Below are positions 46,090 through 57,700 of a DNA stretch of 64,000 bases, piece after piece (within the stretch, counting starts at the first letter, position 1; every line of letters starts with the position of its first letter). Source of the DNA: Branchiostoma floridae (taxonomy: Eukaryota > Chordata > Leptocardii > Amphioxiformes > Branchiostomatidae); the NCBI RefSeq assembly GCF_000003815.2, contig NC_049987.1, positions 3,590,026 to 3,654,025 on the forward strand, given 5' to 3'. The notes under the pieces are model-generated. The model saw only the letters and a program-made list of their open reading frames with translations, made no database searches and had not been told where the DNA came from. Made by a program: the position numbers and the translations under genes.

Positions 46090-47300
46090 TTACATGCACG
46101 TTTGACATCCCGTGTATGAAAAAGGTAAAAAGACAAATTTAGCAACTATGACCATTTATGTACTACTCGACAGAATACGCAAATCCTACGAACACGTTTC
46201 TTAAGTAATGTCAAGTAATTACTTCAATAAGGGCGACATAGTGGGGTACATCATCTAAGCTATGAGTTGGTAAAGATGTTGACGAGCTAAACAACCCAAC
46301 AGGCCTTGTTTTATTCTTTTAGACAGCTGTTTTTGTTTTGAAACTTCAATAATCAAGAAATGGAAAAATCAACTACTATAGTATACATACTATATTGCAC
46401 TTAACATCATGTGCATCATTAAAAAAGGGAAACGTGTAATGACGAAGATCATATATTTGTAATGACCAACAATACCAAGAGCCTCTGCGTCATCAATACG
46501 TCACAGTGTACAATCTTAAGACTGTGTTCAAGCAATTTCCTCGATGAATGGATTAATGGTAGTGTGTTGGTTTTTTTGTTGAATAAAAGACATCTGTACG
46601 TCAAAATGTTATCGTTTTGTTTCATTTTGTGGGGGATATATGTGCAAGACACCAGTCGACAATTTATAACTACAATAGTAAAATGAATAATTTTTTTGAA
46701 GATACGAAAATCGCTGATGCTTACTTGCATTATGGCTCGATCTAATAAAGTAGCTTGTTATATTACTGCACAAAGGAAAACAATTTATTTTTTGCCATAA
46801 CATAACACCCAAACAAACCTACCAGATCTCTCATAGAATATTCTTTACCTACCGATAAGAACTGCATCATTTTTTATTGTTTTAAAATCCTTCGTCATAA
46901 ATTTGTTATTTGTAAGAAGTTAATATAGACACTTAACGTTGCCCAAAAGTGACTGTCTTGAGATGTCTCAATTTTTGTCGTTTATCTCCACCCAAAAAAA
47001 AAAGCATTGACTATTTAAAGATAAGGAAATTAAATTTAGTGGCCATATCGGCCATACGTGGCCAAACAAGCAGAGATATACAAGAATGCAACATTGTACA
47101 ATAGTGTACCACAATAGCATACCTTGGAACTTTGCACTAGCACGTTACAATCGTAAAGATTATCATTAAAGCTACCTATTCCGAAACCTTTCATTTGATG
47201 AATGTCTTGGGTACCTAAGGACTCTCCTACAGTTATAAAATATTGTAGATGTCAAAGTGTTTCATGAAGATAACATGTATACGCTTTATCATTTGAATAA
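46090..47300 (+). repeat. Intergenic inverted repeat, left arm part 2
   Basis: Direct copy of 43205-44310 (shared CATGCACGTTTGACA, GTTCAAGCAAT and GTCAAAATGTTATCGTTTTG). It also matches, reversed, 50780-52400, for example AATAGTGTACCACAATAGC (47101) against 50970 and TTGTAGATGTCAAAGTGTTT (47250) against 50800. Confidence 0.8.
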
Positions 47301-47749
47301 CATGGTAGCAGTAAAATTGAAAATGTTAACGTACAACAAAAATGTTTAGGTTATTTGCTATCAATTTGTTACCACCCAGTTTCTGTTTTAAGGCTATAAC
47401 TTTTAGTAATCAAGCAGGAATAATGTTCAATCAGTGGATTCTTTGTTCTTGTATATATGTTACAGACTATATGACACAGATAATACCACGATAATGACAA
47501 GTTATTAGGGCATTGATACTTTAGTACATTAGGACATTGCGTTGTGTTGTTACTGTTATTGGGTGGGCCGACTAGTCTCTTTTGGCAGCGTGGGGCTGTA
47601 TTGTGAGGAGTTTACAATAGGCGGGGCTTAGTCGCAAGGGTCTGAAGCGAGCTGTCATTTGGCATTTGACACTCAGGTGACCTCAATACGACAATAATTG
47701 CCTTAGGCGTGGCCTTAAAACTGGAGGTATGTCCAGAAAAGGGGTAATT

Positions 47750-48345
47750 GTACGAAGTTAGTGTGTACGAACTTGTACGAACTTGTACGAAGTTAAAGGT
47801 AGATATAGACCGTAATCGGTAAACTTCGGAAGTTTTAAGTGACGTCATCTAACTTTGTACAGGTAGGCAGGGTTGGTGTACGATGTACGATGTACGAACT
47901 TAAAAAATCTAACTTAGTACATAGGGGAAGGGTTGATGTACGTTGTACGAACTTAAAAAATCTAACTTAGTACATAGGGGAAGGGTTGATGTACGATGTA
48001 CGAACTTAAAAAATCTAACTTAGTACAGAGGGGCAGGGTTGATGTACGATGTACGATGTACGAACTTAAAAAATCTAACTTAGTACATAGGGGCAGGGTT
48101 GATGTACGATGTACGATGTACGAACTTAAAAAATCTAACTTAGTACATAGGGGCAGGGTTGATGTACGATGTACGATGTACGAACTTAAAGATCTAACTT
48201 AGTACAGAGGGGCAGGGTTGATGTACGATGTACGATGTACGAACTTAAAAATCTAACTTAGTACAGAGGGGCAGGGTTGATGTACGATGTACGATGTACG
48301 AACTTAAAAAATCTAACTTAGTACAGAGGGGCAGGGTTGATGTAC
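47750..48345 (+). repeat. GTAC-rich tandem array, 50-60-bp unit
   Basis: About nine units of GTACGATGTACGAACTTAAA, AATCTAACTTAGTACATAGG and GGCAGGGTTGAT. Units differ mainly in one to three copies of the inner GTACGAT heptamer. Part of it reads as a YELKKSNLVHRGRVDVRC repeat ORF, which I regard as incidental. Confidence 0.92.
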
Positions 48346-48574
48346 GTACACAATGTTCGAGAAGAGAGAAAACTGGAGAGAGCAGGACTGCTGACCTTGT
48401 AAATTATCAAAAATAAATGTTCAACAAAAGATAAATGCAATACATGTTGCATTTTCATTATTTTCAGACAAAACATCGTTATTCTACATGTTTCACATTT
48501 ACCATGTGCGACAGGTGAAAGTAGAATAAAATGCTGCGTACAGAGTTAGCATAACCCACAGCATAATCAAAATA

Positions 48575-48790
48575 TCTTAACTTCGTACATCGTACATCGT
48601 ACATTAGGTCCGCCCCATGTACGAACTTAGCATAACCCACAAAGTAGAAAACATATTAACTTCGAACATCGTACATCGTTCATTAGGTCCGCCCCATGTA
48701 CGAACTTAGCAAAACCCACAAAGTAGAAAACATATTAACTTCGAACATCGTACATCGTACATTAGGTCCGCCCCATGTACGAACTTAGCG
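48575..48790. repeat. Three 71-bp units, inverted relative of the GTAC array
   Basis: Units contain AACTTCGTACATCGTACATC and GTCCGCCCCATGTACGAAC followed by TTAGCATAACCCACAAAG. The TCGTACATCGTAC core is the complement of the left array's GTACGATGTACGA. Confidence 0.88.
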
Positions 48791-48984
48791 TAGCTACGTC
48801 ACAGATAATTGTCGACGTTTCCCGAACTTTGCCGACAGCGGTTGTCGGAAGTTGTCGGAAGCTAGAAGTTGTCGGAAATTACGTGTGACGTAGGCTGATC
48901 CAAACTTCGTACATTTCACCCATTTCTGGACATGTATGTAAAACTGTAGGTTTTGAACAACTCCCAACGGGAAGGACCCCTATT

Positions 48985-49235
48985 CCTTTCGATAAGTGGG
49001 TGGGATCTTTAACGTGCTCGAGGTGTGGCTCTCCTAAAAAAACGGGACTTCGATTTAACGTACGGCCCTAACCGAAGCCATGTACTAATTTTTATCTGTG
49101 TAAAGTGATGAAAGTCGTGTGAAGTGCCTCTCCCTAGGGCACAATATCGGTGACAAAACAGCGGTTTCGAACCCGTTACCTTTGGGGTCTGGGTCAAACA
49201 CCTTGCCGATTGCGCTACACGAGGCAATGATAATG
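48985..49235 (-). mobile_element. tRNA-derived SINE, minus strand
   Basis: Reverse complement: A-box-like TGTAGCGCAATCGGCAAGGT and B-box GGGTTCGAAACC, then a body ending with CACGTTAAAGATCCC, related to the SINEs at 35371 and 38066. Confidence 0.82.
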
Positions 49236-49793
49236 CCCATAAAAGGAACCATTGGCTCCTCTGAACCAAATATGGGCATGGCCTATCTTGTCTTACGTCG
49301 CAACTCAAGACTGGAGATGCTGGTCACCTGCTAGGACTTGACCCAGATAGATTACCTATTACTCAGGCCAACCGGTCCGGCATGTTCCGGGAACGGACCA
49401 CGGACTGCAAAGTATTCTATTCACTTCCTGTTATCTACAGCTAAATCGCAGTTGCACTATGTTTCAACCTAGTTCGATACTTCCCTATTCCGTATCCACT
49501 ACAATCAAATGGGCCAACACATTACGTCATTTCACGCATTCAGTGGAATGTACGGTAGAAGCTGCTTCGGGACAAAGGCAGGGAAGTTTTATGAATTGAA
49601 GGTAAGGAATAATGGTCGTGTTGTCAATTAGAGACCAATGAAGCAAATGAAGCAGTGATGTTAGGAACAGGTTTGTACTGTAGGTCTAGTTTGGATAGAA
49701 ATATGTGTATTGGATGATGTCTGTCGTAAACAACAAGTGGGGGGGGGGCGTTATTTTGGAAATTTTCTATTTTACTGTTGTCATTTTATTTAA

Positions 49794-50764
49794 CCCTCAA
49801 ACACCCGAGTGGGGTCCATTTGGACCCCAGGCGTACATTTTAAGGTGCCATTTGAACATTTTTGATCTGAAGAAAAAACCCTTCCGTGACTTTGTCAGTC
49901 AATATGTCTTATACCTTCTCCTAAGTTTTCGCAAAGATTGGTACAATAATGTGGAAATTATAAAGAAAGTTTGTGTTCCGTCCCTCTGGGGTCCAAACGG
50001 ACCCCAGCAAAAATGTGCAGTTTTTAAAACAAACTTTGGAGGCTAACTCCCTAACCACTTACAGTATGACTACCAAACTTTCAGACAATAATAAAAAATG
50101 TAAACATAAATCATCACAAAAATTTTTGTGTCATCAACATGTAAAATGACGACATTATTACGTCATTTGCCTAATCAGGGCGGCCATCTTGGATTTTGAC
50201 CAATGACGTCATGAAATTAGCATAAATTATAAATTTTAAGTCATGAAAATTACATTGAATTTCATAGAATTTAATTGTTGTCAGAAAACAGGTGTAGTTT
50301 ACCAAGAAAACCTTGTTTAAATTGAAATTGTCAAATTTTGGCAAAAATATGCCTGTTAGAATATGGTTGCCATGGCAACCCCCAAGTATGATAAACTTAC
50401 TCTTTTGACAAAAAACTTATGCAAACAATATTTTGTGATAAATTACCAAGTTTCGTAGCTTAAGCTCTGGCCGTTCATGAGTTATGCGACATACATTTTG
50501 CTGAGGGCCTCAAAATTCCCCATCTGGTCGATTAGGTTTAGTGCAAAACGTGGTCCTTCTGAACTTTTGCATAATTTATGATAATAAGTTGGAATTAGCA
50601 ACACCTTAACATCTCAAAATCTTCCTCTTACATTGACGAAGCAATGTATATACAATGATCGCAGATAAGAAATGGTAGTGAGATTTTATGAACAAAACAT
50701 TTTGGGGTCCGTTTGGACCCAACTCGGTCATTTTAGTCGCAAAAAAGGGTCGGGTGCTTGAGGG
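49794..50764 (+). mobile_element. piggyBac-like non-autonomous element, 971 bp, second full copy
   Basis: Ends CCCTCAAACACCCGAGTGGG and GTCGGGTGCTTGAGGG with TTAA on both sides (49790-49793, 50765-50768). Exactly the length of 11319-12289 and highly similar throughout, so the family moved recently. It sits at the inner edge of the right intergenic arm. Confidence 0.88.
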
Positions 50765-50779
50765 TTAAAATATGAAGTC

Positions 50780-53700
50780 TATACTTTCTTTCTTGATGAA
50801 ACACTTTGACATCCATAATATTCTATAACTGTAAGAGACCCATCAGGTAACCACGACATGAAAGAAATGAAAGTTTTAGGGAAAGGTAGCTTTTATGAGA
50901 ATGAAAGCAAATACACTTACATGGTTAATCTTGTCCTAGTGCAATGTTCTGAGAAACGCTATTGTGGTACACTATTCTGCAAGTATGTGTAACGTAATTA
51001 AATCTCGCTTATAGCAGCCCGCCCAACATCCTCCGGCCCCCTAGAAGCTTGATGGAGAATGGCCCTAAGTCAGGGGAACTGGGTTTTCCATATATTGATA
51101 ATGTATGTAATTGTCATCAGCCCACCACAGCTTGGCTTTTGGTTGCTATGGGGCTGTGTTGTGGGGCCATGTGGTGATTGACAGCATCACACCTCTTATT
51201 TGTCCTCATCTCAGTTTGTGCCACTTGTGCTGGTGGTGCAGCTGCCAACTCTATATGCACTAAGGAAGGAATGTAACTGAAGAAACTGCTCTTACATAGA
51301 ATACCGGTAGCATAGATGTGCCTGTAGCAGAACTTTTGATGAGACAATTGGGAAATACAGGAGGGACATACCACGGTTCTGAGAAGTGGATTTAAGAAAG
51401 GGGGCATTATAAAGTTGGATAGGCTTGGCAATCTCCAGTGTCACAACAACATTTTTGTGAAACAACTGTATTTCGGCAGTTGTCTGCCCATGTAGACCAT
51501 AGAAATGTACTCAGCTTTCGTTACTGGCCACATTAGGTGCCTATATTAACACCTAACACTTATCAATGTCAAATACATAGATAACTCCTTTAAAACAATT
51601 AACAACATGATGCGGTTGTTATAATGAATATTCAACAAGAGGTCTGGTAGGTTTGTATGGTCAATTATCAACCCAAAGACGTTATGAAAAAAATCGCATT
51701 TTTCTTTGGTGCATTAAAATAAAAACTTAAAACTACTTCCTTAGATCGTGTCATAATAGAAGTAAGCACCAGTGATTTTCGTACCTTTAAAAAAAGTCCT
51801 ATTGATTTGATTACTCAGATGAAAAGCTAAATTTTCTGCAGGTGACTTTCACACACATCTCCCACAAAATGAAACAAACGATAACATTTTGACTTGCAAA
51901 TGTCTTTTATTCAACAAAAAATCCATTTGCTACAGTTAATGCATTTATCAAGGAGATGGCTTGAACACAGTTATAAGGTTGTACACTGTGACGTATTGAT
52001 GACCTAGGGCTCTTATTATCATTGGTCATAACTAAAACATAATCTCCGTTATCAAACGTTTCCCTTTTTAATGCTGCACATGATGTTAAGTGCAATATAG
52101 TATGTAGTAGTTGATTTTTTTTCTCAAATTTCTTGATTATTGCAGTTTCAGAAAAAATCAGCTGTCTAAAAGTATACTACAGGGCCTGTTGGGTTGTGTA
52201 GCTAGTCAAAATCTTTACCAACTCATAGCAACTCAAAACTAATAACTCTAACTTTACTATGTCGCCCTTATTGAAGCAATTACTTAAAATTACTTAAACG
52301 TATTCATAGGATTTGCGTATTTTGTTGAGTAGTACAGAAATGGTCAGTGTTACGAAATTTGTCTTTTTATATTTTTCATACACGGGGTATAAAACGTGCA
52401 CGTACCACAAAACATTGTTCCTTTTCAGCCCACAATGCTTTAAAACACTTTATTGCCAATGCGGCTGGGGTCCTTTTTTCACAAAATATCCTATTAATAA
52501 AACTGTTTTCCTACCATAAAATAACGACCCACATTTTTTCACCTATACTGGTAGTTTGTTTTGATGAAGTAAGAACAATCACAAATCCTAGGAACACCGC
52601 TTTAACAAATTTACCTGACTTATGGTTATGTATCACAATCTGGTCAATAAAACCCTCTGGAGTAAAACATAAAGCTTTTTATGTCTAGATGGTGTTCAAT
52701 CTGTATTGCTATAACATCGAAAGAAACGTTATAATGGTGTTTGGGCTCTCTCTTTAACTCTCTCTATCTCCCTTTCTCTGTCTATCTCTTTCGCTCTCTC
52801 CCTCTCGGAATTTTCATTATATAAAACATGCAGTTGAAAAATCTGGACCAACTTTTGTTAATTTTGGAAAGCAACACTGGATTGAAAGACATCTAAACAG
52901 GCTTGTTCAATTTATAGATTTTCGATCAAGAGAATGTCTAGATAATGAGTACATTTTTGAATGACAACTTAGATGCACAGATACTCTTCATGAGTTGTAA
53001 GCCACATGTTTAACCTTTTGTATACGACTTCAATACAGTTATATTTCTGTAACTAACATTCAGATATATAGACTTGTGTTTTTATATTGAAATACATAGT
53101 TGTATTGGTTGATGTTTTGAGGTTTAAGTAATTTAACATAATCCAGATGTCATTCAAAAATCTTGCTCAGGGCGTTAGAAAATGTAAGTTTACTTTGTAC
53201 GATATACTTAGGAAAATGGCATCATGTGTAACATTTTTAAAATGACCTTGAATGTATGTAGTTTTAGTCATTTGGATTGCTAAAAACAAATTATCCGGTG
53301 TACCTTCGGACGACGTCTAAAATTAATATTTTTGGAGTATTTCGATTTAAATTCAAGTAGCCTTTGTAAGGCGAGTCGTGTTATGTTTCCATTTTAACAA
53401 TGATTATTATACTTTTTGACAAAATTTTAAACAGTATTCACACAACTAACGTTCAATTAGCTCGGGAAGCTTTCGAGACGAACTCCGTCTCTTTGTCAAC
53501 CCGAGGTCTCATCTTGGAGTTTCTCTGTCACATGACGATTGATGGACATTGTCACGTGACAAGACACAGTCATACACTGGTCTCAGGTAGTGACGACCCC
53601 TTTCCTTGATTATTATTATGGAAAGTAATAAAACGTTTTGTTGCATTTTGTCGTGACTTTCTATATAGACCATTTGTCATCGCAAAGCGTCATCCAAAAA

Positions 53701-54060
53701 TATTACCAAAATGCCATTACAAACTTATTTCTTAACAAAAACGTCTTGGGTATAATGTTGTCCTATTCAATTGAAACATGAGTGAAATTTCTGGATGCGC
53801 GTGAATTCAATTTCTTTTAAGTATGTAAGAAGTTGGAAATTTGGAAATTTAAAAAAGAATGATTTAAAGGTATCCGGCTTGGATCCCCAATATTGTAGTT
53901 AGTGGCAGCGTGCAATGGTAGTGACAATAAAACGAAAACAAACGTATGGCACTTGTGGAATAGGTTGCCACATATATGATGTCACATTGGCGCACTGAAA
54001 CTTGTGTGACACTGTGTTTTTGGCCCACTTTTGACAAGTTCGCAAAGAGTCTTAAAGGGC
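50780..54060 (-). repeat. Intergenic inverted repeat, right arm
   Basis: Collinear in reverse with 47300-46090 and then with 43800-41730. A 51000-51430 segment (with a 104-codon minus ORF of no known family) has no partner and is probably an insertion. Confidence 0.8.
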
Positions 54061-54534
54061 GTCACTCAAACATCAGTCGTGTAAAATATATTTTTTCAAA
54101 GGCACAAAGAGGGCGTGGGGAGTATCGTACATAGAACCTCTTGGTTCGGAGCCCAACTCTCTAACAGTTAAGCCACACCGGCACACCATGAAATGGTTAA
54201 CTTGGTACTCGTGCTTTAAAATACCTGCATTATTTGTTACATTTTGCATGAAGACGTAACCTTTTTCTTTCGAAGATCTATTGTCAAAAGGTAAGCAATC
54301 AAAGTACATCCAGGAACTTTGCTCAATGTGTCCGTTAGTATAAAAAAACAAAAACAAAAACAGAAAAAAAGCGTCTAGGGTATAATACTCTTACCTAATT
54401 TAGCTAAAAGCATCAAAGGCAAACGTTTTGGATAAGCTTCTGTTGTATCAGTTAACCAATCTATTGCCAAACATCACGACATGTTGACGTTCCAGGGTGT
54501 TATGTCAGCATGGTTGTCATGTGGTCTTTTTCTA
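54061..54534. other. Probable 3' UTR and flank of gene B
   Basis: A degenerate tRNA-like head on the minus strand (GTGTGGCTTAACTGTTAGAG, about 54185-54165) suggests an old SINE fragment at 54105-54185. The poly(A) signal was not identified. Confidence 0.4.
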
Positions 54535-54725
54535 TTATATGTCATCTGCCATGTTTGGCAGACCCTGGTAGGCCCACTCCTCACGGCGGGACCGCTTCAG
54601 CGCGATGGCGGCGCCCATCACGACAAGGGCGAGCGCCATCAGCCCTCCTCCTGCAGCCAGCATGGCCCAGGGTGCGCTTTGGCGGCCAGAGGCAGTCTCC
54701 TGGTCACTCATCAGGCGCAGAGTGT
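54535..54725 (-). CDS. Gene B last exon: membrane helix and tail
   Basis: Encodes TLRLMSDQETASGRQSAP, the same WAMLAAGGGLMALALVVMGA helix, KRSRREEWAYQGLPNMADDI and TAA. DNA identity to gene A exon 17 is far higher than in the ZP-N exons. Confidence 0.92.
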
Positions 54726-57700
54726 CTGCAGGTAAAATATATTACATCGGTTAGGCTATAAAAGCGAATTGGATTCATTATTCTAGTCTATTTTTCTTTA
54801 AAATTCACGTCATCCACGTTTGACGCAGTTTTCTGTTAGCCAACGTGTATAGATTTGTAACAATTTTTTCGACGCAAAGGGCATGGTTGCTTCTTTATGT
54901 CATTGTTATGTTACATCATGTCGATTTTTAATAGGATCAAAAGTGTAAAATATCAGCCAAACAGAAAGAGCATTTACTGGAATAATAAACTCGGCAAAAA
55001 GTTTCGAATATTTACTCAAATTTCCCTGATTATGTTCAAAACTGTATCGTCCGGTTGTTATGGTCGGCGGTGACATTGAGTCAATCAGTCCCTTTTTTCA
55101 TGTTAATTATGATTGCTAGCCATAAGTCGTAGGAAGGATATTTCATCCTTAGTTAGTACTCCATCCTCGCATCCTTGAGGTAGTCTGCAATGGTCCTTGC
55201 TCTGAGTGGACGGGTGTTGTAATATTGCAGAATGGAATTTGGTCCAATATTTAAGGTTTGCTATGGATGGAAGATGGTGTGCCTATATTTCACCACATTG
55301 AAGTCACCTGGAATTTTGAAGAGTCTTATTTTTTTTTCCTATGGCCTATACCGCCCTACTTTGCCTCCACCGCCAAACGCTGAAAGCTAATCTTGTCGTG
55401 TCAGTGTCAGTGTTCTCATTTTCGCCTTCACGCTTTGATTCGGCCATCCAACTGCCAAATGGGCAGATATACTCTACTCAAATATGGTAAAACAAACTTG
55501 TATGTTCTGTATACCAAACGTAACGTGAAAAGAGGATTCATTGAATTACTGACACAAGCGCCGATACCAACAGGACAATGCAGTGTTAAACAGAAGCATG
55601 TAAATTTGGTCACTTTTTGGCACTTTTGGTGACTCTCTCACGATCACGTAAGCAGGCGTGATGCTCGTTTCTTGAGTTTACAACCATAATACGTTTGATA
55701 CCATAGGGAATGGAATTAAACATGCTTTCTACTGATGTATAATACACTGATATCTATGCAGAAAATGATTATAATATATATAGGAAATATAGGAATTATA
55801 ATTATACCACAGTTGATATTCCAAACTTTTATGCGCCAAATTTAGATAAATTTGTAACTGCGTTTAAACTTAGTCTATTTTTCTCTACAGCAGCTGTAAC
55901 TAAAGAAGAGCGTTGGTGTGGTAAGAAAAAAGAGCCTAAGTAATCAGACGGACCAAAATTAGATAAACACGCACCATCCTTGTCATCATCCAGAATGATT
56001 GGTCCCTGGTAGATCATGTGACGTCCCCTCATGTCGGTCTTCTCACCAGTGGCTCTCTTTGCCCTCTTGGTGCAACCCTGGAGAAAATATAATGATGCGT
56101 GATTTAGAAACAACTAAGGCCTGTAGTTTAAAATGAAATTTTCACGTCTTGAAATAAATAATATCTAAACTTCCTTTTTTCTGTTGTGTCACACATTCAA
56201 CTGAAACTGTTTCCTTTGGTCGCGTGTGCTTGTTAACGTTTGACATGTGTGAGAATGAGAAGGTAAGGGCCTAGACCTTGGTAGAGGGTGATAAGCTTAA
56301 AATGAATGAGCTTAGAACCCGAAAAAAAGAACAACCTTTATTAAGATCTACCGCTTTCCTGGGGTACGACTGTCTGCATTACTACTACCGCTTTTGATAC
56401 TGCAATCATTATTGTGCATTTGAGAACAAACCTGTGCACAGCGGGACCCAGAATCAGTGCCGTCACAGACCAACACCTCACAGTGCACGTACACCTCCTC
56501 CCACTCATTGATGAAGTGAAAAGCTTCAAAGCTAAAGCGTTCCTTGCTGTTGTCGGTTATGTTGTAGATTTGCAGGGTTTTGTCAGAAGGACAGCTGGAA
56601 AATGAGAAAAATGTTTACTTGTGAATGATACCTAAAAAAATAATAACAGAACGAGTAAGTGACTATCTTTTAAAGACTGTTTTGCAAAGAACAGTGTATG
56701 ACTATTATGATTAATAACCAATGGTAATCACAGAGCTTAATCAGCTGATGACACATCACGTCTTAAAGAATATTTGATAAGGGTGGCATTAATATTATTT
56801 TATTACGTTGGGTTTTATGCATTTCACAATAATGGCAAAGAACTTTATTGTCATGGAAATAACATATTTGTAACAATGAATTCCCCATCTCTTTAGCTAG
56901 TCCGGGTTTCCGTTGTAGTGCACGGTAAAAAATGACTTAAGGGTTTCGAGGGTCTGAGTTTGAATCACTTCTATTACAAATTTTGCTGCAAAGAAACGTG
57001 TTTTTGGTTAGAATTGTGTTAGGACCCGAGACTTTTTTTCCTAATATTCCTCCGACTTGACTCTAATCCGGTAAGACTTCTTGAAGTAACCTAAATTACC
57101 GAAATCATAAAAGTCGAACGAAACTAAGTTGGTTTTGTAACTAGAAGGGTATTTTCAGAAATGATACACAGTTACTTTGCATTAGAATGATTTCTGGATG
57201 GAGACGGTCACTGGACTTGAGGCTGTGCGGCCTCCAATCGAAACCCGAAATAAACTGGGGTGTGTCCATGAAGAGCTTAGACTATCCAGAATAAGCTCAG
57301 CAGACATTTTTGCCTACCCGTCCCTGATGAGTTGATACTGCGGAGTGTCGTCGGGTCGAGATGACATTGTAGCCTTACAGTTCAGCGCCAACACGGAGAG
57401 TCTATGCCCGTGCCCCTGTACCTCCAGCTGCATGTAGATGTGCTGCAGCATCCTGAGGTGGATGGGGTACTGGCTAGCCCGGTATGGACTGTGGTACTGA
57501 TTTGTGGGAAACATGGAGAGACGGACCTCCAGCTGCCCGAACCCCTCCTCCGTTAAGTTCAGTCCACCCGGGATAGGCTTGAAGGTGGATTCCACCCACT
57601 CCTGGCGCTTGTACTTGCATCTGTACGGAGATAACCACGTGCAAGTTTTACCAAAAAAAAGAAATTTTTGTTGTCTTAACTTCTAATACTTTGCTACAGA

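Noticed and set aside
47996-48202. 68-codon repeat ORF in the GTAC array
   Set aside because: Direct translation of a tandem array with variable unit length.
51117-51431. 104-codon minus ORF
   Set aside because: No recognisable domain, no partner in the other arm and no splice context. Probably part of an inserted repeat.
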